A DNA stretch of 18,512 bases from an uncultured Clostridium sp. (GTDB taxonomy: Bacteria; Bacillota_A; Clostridia; TANB77; CAG-508), in NCBI GenBank assembly GCA_930980675.1, contig CAKNIU010000020.1:1-18512 (forward strand), read 5' to 3'. Shown here piece after piece: positions 1 through 9,040 of the stretch (its first letter is position 1; each line of letters starts with the position of its first letter). The position numbers and the translations under genes are program-made. The notes beneath the pieces were generated by a model. That model did no database searches, was not told where the DNA came from, and worked only from the letters and a program-made list of their open reading frames with translations.

Positions 1-1
1 C

Positions 2-22
2 CAAAATCCAGAAGGAGAGTAG
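2..22 (+). CDS. 3' end of an upstream phage gene (partial)
   Basis: An open frame enters from the left edge, reads Q-N-P-E-G-E and stops at TAG 20-22, just ahead of the next gene's start. Spacing and strand fit the last codons of the preceding head gene (capsid or a small head protein in this type of cluster). Only six residues are visible, so no product can be assigned. Confidence 0.35.
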   Translation, partial: QNPEGE

Positions 23-30
23 GTGATATT

Positions 31-492
31 ATGTCAGTTTTAGAAAAAATAAAAAGTAAGACAAATAAAATTGATGTTGAATCATTAAAAAAAAGAATAT
101 TAAAAGAACTGAATATAAAAGAAGATAATCAAGATGGTGTATCTCAAGTAGAATATTCTTTATTAGACACTTTAGTTATAATTTTAGATACTACTCATCA
201 ATCAAAAATCCCAGATGGATTATATACAACATGGATAAGAATGACAAAAGATTATTGGTACCTAAATGGGTATGATAAATTATTTGCAAGTAAATCTGAA
301 GAAGATTCAAAATCAAATGTAAAGGTTAAAAGTGTACAAATTGGTGATACCACTACTACTTTTGTTGATAAAACCTCACAAGTAGAAATAAATGGTATTG
401 TTTATAATACAGGTACTGTCAATTATTCAGAGGATGGTTTAATTGAAAAGTATAAAAAAGATTTGTATAGACATAGAAAGATGAGGTGGTAA
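31..492 (+). CDS. Head-tail connector (adaptor) protein, YqbG/gp6-like
   Basis: This 153-residue protein probably joins the head portal to the neck. The assignment rests on its size, its helical N-terminal half (residues about 1-85, including a run around EYSLLDTLVIILDTTHQ) and its position: first in the run of head-completion genes ahead of the tail terminator and sheath, where PBSX/skin-type phages place YqbG-like adaptors. The C-terminal part (about 95-140) is polar and predicted beta-rich. The start ATG follows an AAGGAGAG ribosome binding site at 12-19. The next gene begins three bases after the stop, so the genes are co-transcribed and probably translationally coupled. No diagnostic motif is visible, so the exact family is inferred from synteny. 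Confidence 0.6.
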   Translation: MSVLEKIKSKTNKIDVESLKKRILKELNIKEDNQDGVSQVEYSLLDTLVIILDTTHQSKIPDGLYTTWIRMTKDYWYLNGYDKLFASKSEEDSKSNVKVKSVQIGDTTTTFVDKTSQVEINGIVYNTGTVNYSEDGLIEKYKKDLYRHRKMRW

Positions 493-494
493 TA

Positions 495-860
495 ATGGAT
501 TATATTGCTATGGCAAGAAATGCTATTGAGAGCCATTATGATTCTGTTTGTGATATTATAGAAAGACAATCCGTAATTGAAAATAATATTACAAAGAATA
601 AACAAGAAGTTACTGTCGAGTCTAATAAACCATGTCGAGTTTCTTTTGAAAATATATTTGCAAATACACAGACAGATACTGAATCTGAAAAAAATCAAAA
701 AATAAAATTATTCATAGCACCAGAATTAGTAATTAAACCTGGTAGCAAAATTGTTGTTACAGGAAGAGGTAGAACCACAGCATATAAAAATAGTGGCGAA
801 CCTGCTATTTATAACACACATCAAGAAATTATACTTGAATTATGGAAAGGCTGGGCTTAA
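495..860 (+). CDS. Head-closure / head-tail joining protein (XkdH/YqbH-like)
   Basis: The 121-residue product most likely forms part of the neck ring between connector and tail. The N-terminus is helical (MDYIAMARNAIESHY), and the rest is beta-rich, with a CRVSF segment and a stretch IKLFIAPELVIKPGSKIVVT that is typical of small phage head-closure proteins. The ATG at 495 is preferred over a GTG at 486 because AGGTGG (485-489) is properly spaced before 495. It ends one base before the next start. The function follows from gene order and general fold features rather than a catalytic motif. Confidence 0.55.
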   Translation: MDYIAMARNAIESHYDSVCDIIERQSVIENNITKNKQEVTVESNKPCRVSFENIFANTQTDTESEKNQKIKLFIAPELVIKPGSKIVVTGRGRTTAYKNSGEPAIYNTHQEIILELWKGWA

Positions 861-861
861 T

Positions 862-1413
862 ATGGCTAAATGGGGAATGTGTGATTTTAGTGAATTAGAA
901 AAGTTACAAAAACAATTTGAAAGACTATCTAAAATAGATATTGATAGGTTTTGTAAAGAAGTAGCAAGAGAATTAGCTGCAAGGTTACTTTCAAAAGTTA
1001 TACCAAGAACACCAGTAGGTGAGGGAAGTTTTGAAGTTAAAGATGGAAAAAGATATACAATAAAAAATGGAGGAACTTTAAGAAGAGGATGGACTGCTAA
1101 TACTGAAGCGGAAGCAGAGGGGGGAGCAGTACCAGATGCAACAACTTATGCGAAATCATTAAGAATTGCTAGGATGGGAAACAATTATATTATAATAGTT
1201 GAAAATCCTGTTAAATATGCTTCTTATGTCGAATATGGGCATAGACAAGAACCTGGAAGATATGTTCCTGCAATTGGAAAGAGATTAAAAGCATCTTGGG
1301 TTGAAGGAAAATATATGTTGACTATATCTGAAAAAGAACTAGAATCTCAAATTCCGGCATTACTTGAAAGAAAAATGAAAAAATATATTGAGGAGTGTTT
1401 TAATAATGGTTGA
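862..1413 (+). CDS. Neck / tail-completion protein, HK97 gp10-like (XkdI-like)
   Basis: A 183-residue protein of the HK97-gp10/minor structural type, which completes the neck where tail meets head. Visible signatures are an N-terminal helix of about 50 residues, then the stretch around residues 50-60 reading SKVIPRTPVGEG, a later GGTLRRGW segment, and the block YASYVEYGHRQEPGRYVPA (about residues 127-145). The order TPVxxG, LRRGW and YxxYVExGH is characteristic of this family. The ATG at 862 starts just after the previous stop. The frame stays open upstream, but a longer start would overlap the previous gene by about 110 bases without a better ribosome site. Confidence 0.8.
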   Translation: MAKWGMCDFSELEKLQKQFERLSKIDIDRFCKEVARELAARLLSKVIPRTPVGEGSFEVKDGKRYTIKNGGTLRRGWTANTEAEAEGGAVPDATTYAKSLRIARMGNNYIIIVENPVKYASYVEYGHRQEPGRYVPAIGKRLKASWVEGKYMLTISEKELESQIPALLERKMKKYIEECFNNG

Positions 1414-1861
1414 TAGTGTTATAAACGAAATAGTAATTGGTCTTGCTACAAAAATTAATAATATATATGAAAAAAAATATCCTATATACACGGATGCACA
1501 ACAGCAAGGTGTTGATAAGCCTTGTTTTTTTATAAAGTATTTAAATGGTGAGGAAAATAGAGAAATAGGATTACAAGATAGGTTTTACAAGGATAAAGCA
1601 AATTTTGTAATCATAGGTTATACAGAAGATGGAAATACTGAAATTCTAAATAATATGATAGATAATTTATATGATTTAGAATATATTGAACTTACAGATA
1701 AAACACTATTAAGAGCAAAAAAAATGCATCCAAAAATAGAGGATGGTGTTCTACACTTTTTTATAGACTATGAAATATTTATAAAAAAAGAAAATGTAGC
1801 AACAATAAAAATGGATAATTATGATTTGACTGGGGAGGTAAAAAAAGATGAAAACATCTAA
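1406..1861 (+). CDS. Tail terminator protein (phage tail terminator family)
   Basis: A 151-residue protein at the place where contractile-tail phages encode the tail terminator, between the gp10-like gene and the sheath. The N-terminus (DSVINEIVIGLATKI) is a helix, followed by YPIYTDAQQQGVDKPCFFI and alternating strands. The layout of helix, strand with PCFFI, long helix over ILNNMIDNLYDLEY and a final strand pair HFFIDYEIFI matches that family. The ATG at 1406 is chosen over the in-frame TTG at 1388 because AGGAG (1391-1395) precedes it. It overlaps the previous gene by 8 bases and the next by 14, indicating tight coupling. Confidence 0.6.
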   Translation: MVDSVINEIVIGLATKINNIYEKKYPIYTDAQQQGVDKPCFFIKYLNGEENREIGLQDRFYKDKANFVIIGYTEDGNTEILNNMIDNLYDLEYIELTDKTLLRAKKMHPKIEDGVLHFFIDYEIFIKKENVATIKMDNYDLTGEVKKDENI

Positions 1862-2045
1862 AAAAGAAACCAAAAAGGAAGTAAAAAAAGTAGCTGAAGA
1901 AAAATACACAAAAGAACAAATTGTTAATTCTAAAACTTTTATTAATAATAGAGATTTATTAAATGCTGTATTAGAAAATAAAAGTTATAGTAAAACAGAA
2001 GTAAATGAAATAATTAAAAATTATAAGAAAGGAAAGGTGAACTAA
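1848..2045 (+). CDS. Small phage protein preceding the sheath gene, unknown function
   Basis: A 65-residue, strongly basic protein. Residues 1-20 are lysine-rich (KKETKKEVKKVAEEKYTKEQ), followed by two helices separated around NNRDLLNAVLENKSYSKTEVNEII and a KGKV end. Small proteins of this layout commonly sit directly upstream of the sheath gene in clostridial myophages; none is functionally characterised to my knowledge. It overlaps the previous gene by 14 bases, has a GGGGAGG ribosome site at about 1832, and ends one base before the sheath start codon, so it belongs to the same transcript. Confidence 0.6.
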   Translation: MKTSKKETKKEVKKVAEEKYTKEQIVNSKTFINNRDLLNAVLENKSYSKTEVNEIIKNYKKGKVN

Positions 2046-2046
2046 T

Positions 2047-3339
2047 ATGGCATTAGGTGGAGGAACTTTTATAAGCCAAAATAAAAAATTACCTGGTTCA
2101 TATATTAATTTTGCATCTGCACAAAATGCTTCATCTTCAATTGGAGAAAGAGGGATTGCTGCAATGGCAATAGAAATGGATTGGGGAAAAGATGGAGAAA
2201 TAATCGAAGTCACATCTCAAAATTTTGCAAAAGATTCTTTGAAAATATTTGGATATGATTATTCACACGAAAAATTAAAAGGATTAAGAGATTTATTCAA
2301 AAATGTTAAAAAAGCATATTTTTATAGATTAAATACTGGAAATAAAGCAACAACAGACATTGCAACAGCTAAATATAGTGGAACACGTGGAAATGATATA
2401 AGAATAGTTGTTGCAAAAAATATAGATGATGAAACTAAATATGACGTAATTACTTATTTAGGAACAAAAGAAGTTGATAAGCAAACAGTAGAAACAGTTA
2501 GTGAGTTAGTAGAAAATGACTATGTAACATTTACTATGGAATCTTTACAAGTAACTGCAGGTAAAAATTTAACAGGAGGAACAAATGGAGATGTAAGTGG
2601 AGAAGCACATCAAAACTTTTTAGACAAATTAGAATCATACCAGGTAAATGCAATAGGATGTACAGCGAAAGACCAGTCTACATCTAACTTGTATGTTCAA
2701 TATGCAAAAAGGTTAAGAGATGAACAAGGTATAAAATTTCAAGTTGTATTATATAATAATGCTGCAAATTATGAAGGTGTTGTAAATGTGAAAAATACAA
2801 CTGCCGAAGATGATTCTGCACTTGTTTATTGGGTAACTGGAGTAATTGCTGGTTGTGAAATAAACAAATCAAATACAAATAAAACGTATGACGGAGAATA
2901 TACAATAAATGCAGATTATACACAAGCACAACTAGAAGCTTCAATTGATGCTGGAGAATTTACTCTTCATAAAGTTGGAGATGAAATTAGAGTTTTAGTA
3001 GATATTAATAGTTTAGTAGATACAACAAGTGAAAAAGGTGAAGAATTTAAATCTAATCAAACAATTAGGGTATTAGATCAAATTGCTTCAGATGTTGCTA
3101 GTGTATTTAATTCTAAGTATCTTGGAAAAATAGCAAACAATGAAGCTGGAAGAACTTCACTTTGGAGCGATATAGTAACATTGTTTAAGGATTATCAAAC
3201 ACTACAAGCAATTGAAAACTTTGAAGATGAAGACATAAGTGTTGAAATAGGAAATGATAAAAAATCAGTAACTATTAATACAAGTGTACAAGTAATTAAT
3301 GCAATGGAAAAATTGTATATGACAGTAGTTGTAGAGTAA
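2047..3339 (+). CDS. xkdK: Tail sheath protein (XkdK-like)
   Basis: The 430-residue product is the contractile sheath subunit that wraps the tail tube and shortens during injection. Evidence is the length, the N-terminal start MALGGGTFISQNKKLPGSYI, the GERGIAAM segment (about residues 37-44) expected of sheath proteins, the domain with SGTRGNDIRIVV (about 111-122), and the C-terminal segment with VINAMEKLYMTVVVE that supplies the interlocking strand. The region IRVLDQIASDVASVFNSKYLGK (about 338-360) is typical of the XkdK/FI-like group. The ribosome site is AAAGGTG at 2034-2040. A hairpin with a T-run follows the stop codon. Confidence 0.88.
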   Translation: MALGGGTFISQNKKLPGSYINFASAQNASSSIGERGIAAMAIEMDWGKDGEIIEVTSQNFAKDSLKIFGYDYSHEKLKGLRDLFKNVKKAYFYRLNTGNKATTDIATAKYSGTRGNDIRIVVAKNIDDETKYDVITYLGTKEVDKQTVETVSELVENDYVTFTMESLQVTAGKNLTGGTNGDVSGEAHQNFLDKLESYQVNAIGCTAKDQSTSNLYVQYAKRLRDEQGIKFQVVLYNNAANYEGVVNVKNTTAEDDSALVYWVTGVIAGCEINKSNTNKTYDGEYTINADYTQAQLEASIDAGEFTLHKVGDEIRVLVDINSLVDTTSEKGEEFKSNQTIRVLDQIASDVASVFNSKYLGKIANNEAGRTSLWSDIVTLFKDYQTLQAIENFEDEDISVEIGNDKKSVTINTSVQVINAMEKLYMTVVVE

Positions 3340-3373
3340 AGGGAACAAATAAAATTGTTCTCTTAATTTTTTT
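3339..3373 (+). terminator. Terminator-like hairpin between sheath and tube genes
   Basis: Bases 3339-3348 pair with 3355-3364 (10 bp including one G-T pair, core GAACAA/TTGTTC) around a six-base loop, followed by seven T at 3367-3373. This has the form of an intrinsic terminator. Because the tube gene on the same strand follows directly, it probably acts as a partial terminator or as a 3' end that stabilises the sheath message, setting the sheath-to-tube ratio. Confidence 0.55.
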
Positions 3374-3390
3374 ATAAGGAGGAATTAAGA

Positions 3391-3864
3391 ATGGCTAATA
3401 TAACAATGAATGCAAAAGATGCCATCAGTGCAAAATTAGCTGAATGTTTTGTAACTATTGAAAACAGAAGATATTTACTAATGCAAGGTAAAGATTTTGA
3501 GGCTAAATTTGAAAAAACTAAAAAGGAACTTAACATATTAGGAAAAACAGGTTCTGGTAATAAGTCAACTGGCTGGAAAGGAACAGGTAAAATCACTATA
3601 TATAAAAACACATCTATATTTGATGAGTTAATGGAAAGATACAAAAACACGGGAGAGGATATTTATTTTGATATTCAAGTAACAAATGAAGATCCAACAT
3701 CTGCAGCTGGAATTTGCACAATGGTATTTATGGGATGTAATGTAGATGGGGGAGTTTTAGCATCTTTTGATGTAGATGGAGATTTCTTAGAACAAGAAAT
3801 AGACTTTACATTTGAGGATTTTGCTAATCCAACTAAATTTACACAATTAGCAGGTATGCAATAA
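3391..3864 (+). CDS. xkdM: Tail tube protein (XkdM-like)
   Basis: A 157-residue protein that stacks into the inner tail tube. It lies directly after the sheath gene, as XkdM does. Visible family-like features are the N-terminal MNAKDAISAKLAECFVTIE, the RYLLMQGKDFEAKFEK block (about residues 31-46), the glycine-rich GKTGSGNKSTGWKGTGKITIY (about 54-72) giving the alternating strands of the tube beta-barrel, and the closing DFLEQEIDFTFEDF near the C-terminus. It has a strong AAGGAGG ribosome site (3377-3383) downstream of the terminator-like hairpin, as expected for a very abundant structural protein. Confidence 0.88.
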   Translation: MANITMNAKDAISAKLAECFVTIENRRYLLMQGKDFEAKFEKTKKELNILGKTGSGNKSTGWKGTGKITIYKNTSIFDELMERYKNTGEDIYFDIQVTNEDPTSAAGICTMVFMGCNVDGGVLASFDVDGDFLEQEIDFTFEDFANPTKFTQLAGMQ

Positions 3865-3903
3865 TTATAACAAAAATAAATAGAGAGAAAGGAAAGATAA
3901 GAT

Positions 3904-4311
3904 ATGAGTTTAGAAAGTTTTATGTTGAAAGATGAAGTAAAGGAAGTTGAATATGTAGCTTCTAATAGATTTAAAGATAAAGATGGAAATATTGAAAAAT
4001 GGAAATTAAAAACTATTACTGCAGATGAAAATGATGCAATAAGAAAACAATGCTATAAACAAGTACAAGCAGGAAAAAGAATGAAACAAGAATTTGATAC
4101 TGTTAAATATTTAGAATTATTAGCTGATAAATGTGTGGTATATCCAGATCTTCATAATGTTGATTTACAGAACTTCTATGGGGAAATGGATTCAATTAAA
4201 TTACTAAAAAAACATTTATTAAATCCAGGAGAATATGATGACCTTATGGCTGAAATTCAAAGAATAAATGGATATAGTTTAGATGATGCGGTTGAAGAAG
4301 CAAAAAACTAA
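3904..4311 (+). CDS. xkdN: Tail assembly chaperone, short form (XkdN-like, gpG equivalent)
   Basis: A 135-residue protein encoded between the tail tube and the tape measure, the position of the tail assembly chaperone that coats the tape measure during tail assembly. It is acidic and helical; visible landmarks are KWKLKTITADENDAIRKQC (about residues 31-50) and LLADKCVVYPDLHN (about 70-83). The last codons GCA AAA AAC TAA contain the heptamer A AAA AAC exactly in the phase required for -1 slippage, so ribosomes either stop here or make the long form. The ribosome site is GAAAGG at 3888-3893. This is the majority product expected from the known chaperone systems. Confidence 0.85.
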   Translation: MSLESFMLKDEVKEVEYVASNRFKDKDGNIEKWKLKTITADENDAIRKQCYKQVQAGKRMKQEFDTVKYLELLADKCVVYPDLHNVDLQNFYGEMDSIKLLKKHLLNPGEYDDLMAEIQRINGYSLDDAVEEAKN

Positions 4312-4484
4312 TTCAAGAAGGTGATAGTGATGCTGTATTTGCGCATTATTGCCTTCAAAAACTTCATAAATTTCCGCATGAATTTCTAAATTTAGATTTC
4401 AAAGAAAAGGCCTTTGTCATAGCATCAATACAATTACGAGTAGATGATGAAAAGAAAGAGGCAGCAAAAATAAAGAAAAAGTAA
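3904..4484 (+). CDS. Tail assembly chaperone, long form by -1 frameshift (gpGT equivalent)
   Basis: Slippage by -1 at 4302-4308 lets translation resume at base 4308 and adds 58 residues (LIQEGDSDAVFAHYCLQKLH and onward to KKEAAKIKKK), giving 193 residues. The stop is TAA at 4482-4484, just before the tape measure ribosome site. The added part has no start codon or ribosome site of its own that fits, its codon use is normal for the region, and its FPHEFLNLDFKEKAFVIASI segment resembles the helical T domain of chaperone extensions. In lambda and many other phages the fusion recruits tube subunits onto the tape measure. The slippage itself is inferred from the motif and gene order. Confidence 0.85.
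4302..4308 (+). other. -1 programmed frameshift slippery heptamer A AAA AAC
   Basis: The 0-frame codons read GCA AAA AAC, then TAA (4309-4311). A AAA AAC fits the X XXY YYZ rule for simultaneous tRNA slippage by -1. It is placed at the very end of the short chaperone, and the -1 frame is open for 58 codons. Confidence 0.88.
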
Positions 4485-4516
4485 TTATATCTTATTTTTT
4501 CTAAAAGGAGGAGAAT

Positions 4517-6856
4517 ATGGCTACTATAAGAAGTTCAATAGTGGTTCAAGATATGGCTTCCTCTGTATTCGCAAGGATAAATTCAAATCTAAATAGAACA
4601 ACAAGAGGTTTTAAAAATCTAAATAATGAAATGTCAGTTGCACCAACTAAGTCAATAAATAATGCTGAAAAATTAAATTCAGCAGCTTTACAAACAGAAT
4701 TAACATATCAAGCAGAATTACAAGTTTTAAAACAAGTAGAAGCGGAAGCAAGAAAAATTATTGCTGCTGAAGGAACACAAACGGCAAGAGCACAAGACAT
4801 TATAGCAAGTGTAAGAGAACAAAGAAGTTTAGTTCAAAGTCTAAAAGGAAATTACGACAATGTTGCAAAAAGTGTAAAAAATGGACATGATAATCAAGAA
4901 AAATTTAATAATAGTATAAATACAGCAAATCAAAGTAGTAATAAACTTTTAAGTACAGTAAAAAATATTGTGCTTGCTCTTGGTGGTGTAACTGCAATAA
5001 AGAGTTTAGTTAATTTATCAGATACTGTTACTAACAATAAAGCAAGGTTAAGTTTAGTTGTAGATGATGGTGGAAGTGTTGAAGAACTTGAAAATAAAAT
5101 TTTTGCTAGTGCAGATAGAGCAAGAGCAGATTATTTAAATATGACTAGCTCAGTATCAAAATTAAGTTTAAATGCTGGTAGTGCATTTAAAAGTAATGAT
5201 GAAACAATTGCATTTGCAGAATTATTAAATAAACAATTTGCAATATCAGGTGCACAACAACAGGAAATTTCAAGTGCTACACTACAATTGACACAAGCTT
5301 TAGGTTCTGGAGTGCTTCGTGGTGAGGAATTAAATGCTGTATTTGAAGCATCTCCTAATATCATTCAAACTATAGCAGATTATTTAGAAGTAGATATTGG
5401 CAAGATAAGAAATATGGCTTCAGAAGGATTAATTACAGCAAATGTAATAAAAAATGCAATGTTTAATTCCGCAGACCAAATAAATGAAAGATTTAATAAA
5501 ATGCCGATGACGTGGTCTCAAATTTGGACTAAAGCAAAAAATTATGCAGTTAAGGCATTAGATCCTGTACTAGTAAAAATTAATGAATTAGCAAACAATC
5601 AACAAGTTCAAGAAATGTTCAACATGTTTATAGATGGTGCTAGTTTAGCAGCACAAGCAATATTAACATTAGTTGAAGGAATATCATGGCTAGTTAGTGT
5701 TTTAGAACCATTTGCACCAATGATACTTGCTGTAGTTGCAGCTTATGCAGTGTGGGAGATAGCAAGTGGAATTGCTACAGCTTTATTAACAATTCAAACT
5801 ATTGCACAATTTGCTTTAGCATTTGCAACTCGTACAAAGGTTGCAGCAGATGTTGCAGCAACTGCTAGTCAATTAGGATTGAATACAGCAATGCTTGCTT
5901 GCCCAGCTACATGGATTGCTATAATTATAATTGCTTTAATTGCAGTTTTGACATATTTATGGTTTACAAATGATAAAGTAGCATATGCTATTCTTTATCT
6001 TTGGGATGCATTAAGATTGGGAATAATGGTAGCAGGTTTAGGAATTCAAGCCGTTTGGTATGGATTACAACTAGCTGCTTTATTTTTATGGCTTGGAATT
6101 CAAACTGTAGTGCTAGGATTAATGACCGCATGGTATGGATTTCAAACAGGAGTTGAAGCGGTATGTCTTGGAGTATTATCTATATTTCAAGGTTTGTATA
6201 ATGGTATAGTATCAATAGTTAATGCAATCATAACTGTGTTAAATAAAATACCAGGTGTCGAAATAGATACAGTTGAAGCAGCACATTTTGCAGATGATTT
6301 TGCAGGAAAAATGGCAAATAATATTATTGATAGAAACTCTAAATTGCAGGAAATGGCTAGTCAGATGGATGGAACAATGGATCAAATTAATACTATAAAA
6401 GGAAAAATGAGTTCTGATCTTAGTGCATCTGCTACTAATATTCAAAATAAAGCAATTGAATTAAATACTACTAGACAAGACAGAGTTGATAGTAGAAATG
6501 ACTGGGCCAAAGGTGCAGGAGATGCTATAAAGAATGCATTAAGCAACTTTTCTTTAGATCCATCAAGTTTTGGAGGAGATAATGCAGGAACTCTTGGCGA
6601 TATTGCGGGTAATACCAAAGATATAGCAAACAATACTGCAGATATAACAGATGAAGATTTGAAATATCTGATAGATTTAGCAGAAAGGGATACAATAAAT
6701 AGATTTACTACAGTACCGTTAACCATTAACTTAACTAATAACAATAATATAAATGGAGAACAAGACATTGATGGAATTGTAGATCAAGTAACAAATAAAT
6801 TAACTGCTAAATTAGAAGAAGAATTAGAATATGTATCTGATGGAATACATGAATAA
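4517..6856 (+). CDS. xkdO: Tail tape measure protein (XkdO-like)
   Basis: At 779 residues it is the longest gene in the window and sets tail length; during injection tape measure proteins pass into the host envelope. Residues about 1-150 are polar and rich in Asn, Ser and Gln with coiled-coil character. Residues about 155-340 resemble the tape-measure N-terminal domain ([12 protein letters not shown], then [38 protein letters not shown]). Residues about 366-577 form a long hydrophobic block with repeated Trp/Gly membrane-like segments (for example [20 protein letters not shown]). The C-terminus is polar and Asn-rich. AAGGAGGAG lies before the ATG. The length is modest for a myophage tape measure, suggesting a short tail. 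Confidence 0.92.
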   Translation: MATIRSSIVVQDMASSVFARINSNLNRTTRGFKNLNNEMSVAPTKSINNAEKLNSAALQTELTYQAELQVLKQVEAEARKIIAAEGTQTARAQDIIASVREQRSLVQSLKGNYDNVAKSVKNGHDNQEKFNNSINTANQSSNKLLSTVKNIVLALGGVTAIKSLVNLSDTVTNNKARLSLVVDDGGSVEELENKIFASADRARADYLNMTSSVSKLSLNAGSAFKSNDETIAFAELLNKQFAISGAQQQEISSATLQLTQALGSGVLRGEELNAVFEASPNIIQTIADYLEVDIGKIRNMASEGLITANVIKNAMFNSADQINERFNKMPMTWSQIWTKAKNYAVKALDPVLVKINELANNQQVQEMFNMFIDGASLAAQAILTLVEGISWLVSVLEPFAPMILAVVAAYAVWEIASGIATALLTIQTIAQFALAFATRTKVAADVAATASQLGLNTAMLACPATWIAIIIIALIAVLTYLWFTNDKVAYAILYLWDALRLGIMVAGLGIQAVWYGLQLAALFLWLGIQTVVLGLMTAWYGFQTGVEAVCLGVLSIFQGLYNGIVSIVNAIITVLNKIPGVEIDTVEAAHFADDFAGKMANNIIDRNSKLQEMASQMDGTMDQINTIKGKMSSDLSASATNIQNKAIELNTTRQDRVDSRNDWAKGAGDAIKNALSNFSLDPSSFGGDNAGTLGDIAGNTKDIANNTADITDEDLKYLIDLAERDTINRFTTVPLTINLTNNNNINGEQDIDGIVDQVTNKLTAKLEEELEYVSDGIHE

Positions 6857-6870
6857 GGAGGAACTAATCT

Positions 6871-7545
6871 ATGGCATATTATTTTTATTTAGGAAATGTG
6901 CTTCTTCCTATTCCTCCTAAAAAATTAGAATTAAAAATTAGCAATCAAAATAAAACATATGATTTGATGAACTACTCAGAAATAAATGTTTTAAAAAATC
7001 CAGGACTAACAAGCATAGAATTTGAAGTTTTGCTTCCAAATGTTAAATATCCATTCGCAATGTACAAGAATGATTTTCAAAATGCTAAATATTATTTAGG
7101 AATTTTAGAAAATTTAAAGGTAAATAAATCAGCATTCCAATTTATTGTTATTAGAAAATTTCCAAATGGTAATAGTATTTTTGATACTAATATAAAAGTG
7201 TCAATAGAAGACTATACAATAACAGATTCTACAGATGAAGGATTTGACACAAAAGTAAAAATAAAATTAAAACAGTATAGAGAATATTCTACAAAAACCG
7301 TACAAGTAACAATTAAACAATACAAGCCACCAGTAGTAACTAGAACAGTAACTACAAATAATACTGCAGCATCCAAGCCAAGTGGGCAAAACTATACAGT
7401 AAAACGTGGAGATTGTTTGTGGAATATAGCAAAAAAATATTATGGGAATGGAAGTAAATATACAACTATTTATAATGCTAATAGAGACAAAATTAAAAAT
7501 CCTAATTTAATTTATCCAGGACAAGTGCTATGGATACCTGCATAG
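6871..7545 (+). CDS. xkdP: LysM-domain baseplate/tail protein (XkdP-like)
   Basis: A 224-residue protein immediately after the tape measure, as XkdP is in PBSX. Residues 1-145 form the tail-specific part, opening with MAYYFYLGNVLLPIPPKKLE. A Pro/Thr/Ser/Asn-rich linker (about 146-174) follows. Residues 175-224 are a LysM module: YTVKRGDCLWNIAKKYYGNG, then IYNANRDKIKNPNLIYPGQV, ending WIPA. LysM binds peptidoglycan N-acetylglucosamine, so this protein probably tethers the baseplate hub to the cell wall during puncture. It is placed at the hub by analogy with gp53-type proteins. Ribosome site AAGGAGG at 6854-6860. Confidence 0.88.
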   Translation: MAYYFYLGNVLLPIPPKKLELKISNQNKTYDLMNYSEINVLKNPGLTSIEFEVLLPNVKYPFAMYKNDFQNAKYYLGILENLKVNKSAFQFIVIRKFPNGNSIFDTNIKVSIEDYTITDSTDEGFDTKVKIKLKQYREYSTKTVQVTIKQYKPPVVTRTVTTNNTAASKPSGQNYTVKRGDCLWNIAKKYYGNGSKYTTIYNANRDKIKNPNLIYPGQVLWIPA

Positions 7546-7554
7546 GAGGAAAAA

Positions 7555-8517
7555 ATGAGTCAACAATTATTAATTCAAAATGGAAATACAGTATTTGAAC
7601 CGGTAGTTCAAGATGGAGTTACTTGGACTACCGAAAGAAAAGGTGCTGCAGGTAAATTAGAATTTAAAGTATTAAAAGATAATATTATAAGTTTTGAAGA
7701 AGGAAATCCTGTAGCTTTTAAAGTTAATAATACAAATTTATTTTATGGTTTTGTTTTTAAGAAAAAAAGGGACAAAGAAAAAATAATAACAACTACAGCA
7801 TATGACCAATTACGATATTTAAAAAATAAAGATACTAAAACATATACTAATAAAAGAGCAGATGAATTGGTACAAATGATAGCAAATGAATATCAATTAA
7901 ATACAGGGGTATTAGAAAATACTGGATATGTAATTGCAAAAAAAGCTGAAAGTAATCAATCACTATTTGATATTATATTAAACGCATTAGATGAAACAAT
8001 AAGAAATAGAAAAGAAATGTATGTATTATATGATGATTTTGGAAAGATATGTTTAAAAAATCTAGAAAGAATGAAAGTAGGATTAGTTATAGACGAAGAA
8101 ACAGGCGAAAACTATGATTATGAAAGTTCTATTGATTCAGACACATATAACCAAATAAAATTAACATATGATAATTCAGATACAGGAAAAAGAGAAATTT
8201 ATATAGCAAAAGATTCAAGTAATATAGAAAAATGGGGAGTATTACAGTATTTTGATACAATTGACGAAAAAACTAACGGAGCAGTTAAAGCAAGAGCATT
8301 ATTAGATTTGTATAATCAAAAAACTAGAAGTTTAGAAATAAAAAATGCACTTGGAGATATTAGAGTTAGAGGAGGATCTCTAATAATAGTTAATTTAGAT
8401 TTGGGTGATATTAAATTAAAGAATTTTATGTTAGTTGAAAAAGCAAAACATACATTTAAGGATGGAGAACATTTTATGGATTTAACATTAAGAGGTCAAA
8501 ACTTTATATCTGGGTAG
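7555..8517 (+). CDS. xkdQ: Baseplate hub protein (XkdQ-like)
   Basis: A 320-residue protein at the XkdQ position, thought to form the trimeric hub below the tube, similar in role to T4 gp27 or phage Mu gp44. The N-terminal part carries strands typical of the family (TWTTERKGAAGKLEFKVLKD at residues about 23-42, and FEEGNPVAFKVNNTNLFYGF following). The middle contains the block NQSLFDIILNALDET with YVLYDDFGKICLKNL, and the end has VRGGSLIIVNLDLGDIKLKNFMLVEKAKHTF. An AGGAGG site lies directly before ATG 7555 and overlaps the end of the previous gene, implying coupling. Confidence 0.82.
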   Translation: MSQQLLIQNGNTVFEPVVQDGVTWTTERKGAAGKLEFKVLKDNIISFEEGNPVAFKVNNTNLFYGFVFKKKRDKEKIITTTAYDQLRYLKNKDTKTYTNKRADELVQMIANEYQLNTGVLENTGYVIAKKAESNQSLFDIILNALDETIRNRKEMYVLYDDFGKICLKNLERMKVGLVIDEETGENYDYESSIDSDTYNQIKLTYDNSDTGKREIYIAKDSSNIEKWGVLQYFDTIDEKTNGAVKARALLDLYNQKTRSLEIKNALGDIRVRGGSLIIVNLDLGDIKLKNFMLVEKAKHTFKDGEHFMDLTLRGQNFISG

Positions 8518-8530
8518 GAGGTAAAGTGAA

Positions 8531-9022
8531 ATGGGAAGCTTAGGAGAAGTAATAAAAAAAATGGCAGTAGGAGCAAATGATGCAAATGCTCCTACTTCTG
8601 TTTTATTTGGTACTGTAACAAGTATAAATCCACTTGAAATAACAGTAGAACAAAAATTAAAATTAACAAAAGAGTTTTTAGTCCTTACTAAAAATGTAAA
8701 AGACTATACTGTAGATGTTAGTGTGGAGTGGAAAACAGAAAGTAAATCATTAAATGCTAATCACAGTCATACTTTAAATGGTGATATTTCTGTATCATCT
8801 AATGCAGAAGTAAATCCAAATCCAGACAATATTGCAGTTAATATAAAAAACGAAGTTAGTAAAAATATTGAAGTAGAACAAAAAAATATAGATTTAGCAC
8901 ATTCTCACTCAATAACTGGTAAAAAAACAATGACCATTTATAATGGGTTAAAATTAAATGACAATGTTATTTTAATTCAGCAACAAGGAGGAAATAACTT
9001 CGTTGTATTAGATAAATTTTAA
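8531..9022 (+). CDS. xkdR: Baseplate protein of the DUF2577 / XkdR type
   Basis: A 163-residue protein. The start MGSLGEVIKKMAVGANDANAP and the following VLFGTVTSINPLEITVEQKL are hallmarks of the DUF2577/XkdR group, and the end LNDNVILIQQQGGNNFVVLDKF is its usual closing strand pair. The middle (about 75-135) has two His-containing segments, NHSHTL and AHSHSI, which could be a metal or strand-capping site; the stretch between them is longer than I expect for small XkdR proteins. It sits between the hub and the gp25-like gene. It probably forms an OB-like domain around the spike. Ribosome site AGGAGG (8517-8522). Confidence 0.82.
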   Translation: MGSLGEVIKKMAVGANDANAPTSVLFGTVTSINPLEITVEQKLKLTKEFLVLTKNVKDYTVDVSVEWKTESKSLNANHSHTLNGDISVSSNAEVNPNPDNIAVNIKNEVSKNIEVEQKNIDLAHSHSITGKKTMTIYNGLKLNDNVILIQQQGGNNFVVLDKF

Positions 9023-9040
9023 AAGAAAGGTGGTAAAAAT

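Noticed and set aside
423..698. Minus-strand open frames within the tail operon (also 2684-2944, 3372-3650, 6442-6768, 10147-10410 and others)
   Set aside because: These lie opposite well-supported plus-strand genes, are rich in Leu, Ile and Ser as expected for antisense of AT-rich coding sequence, and lack ribosome sites.
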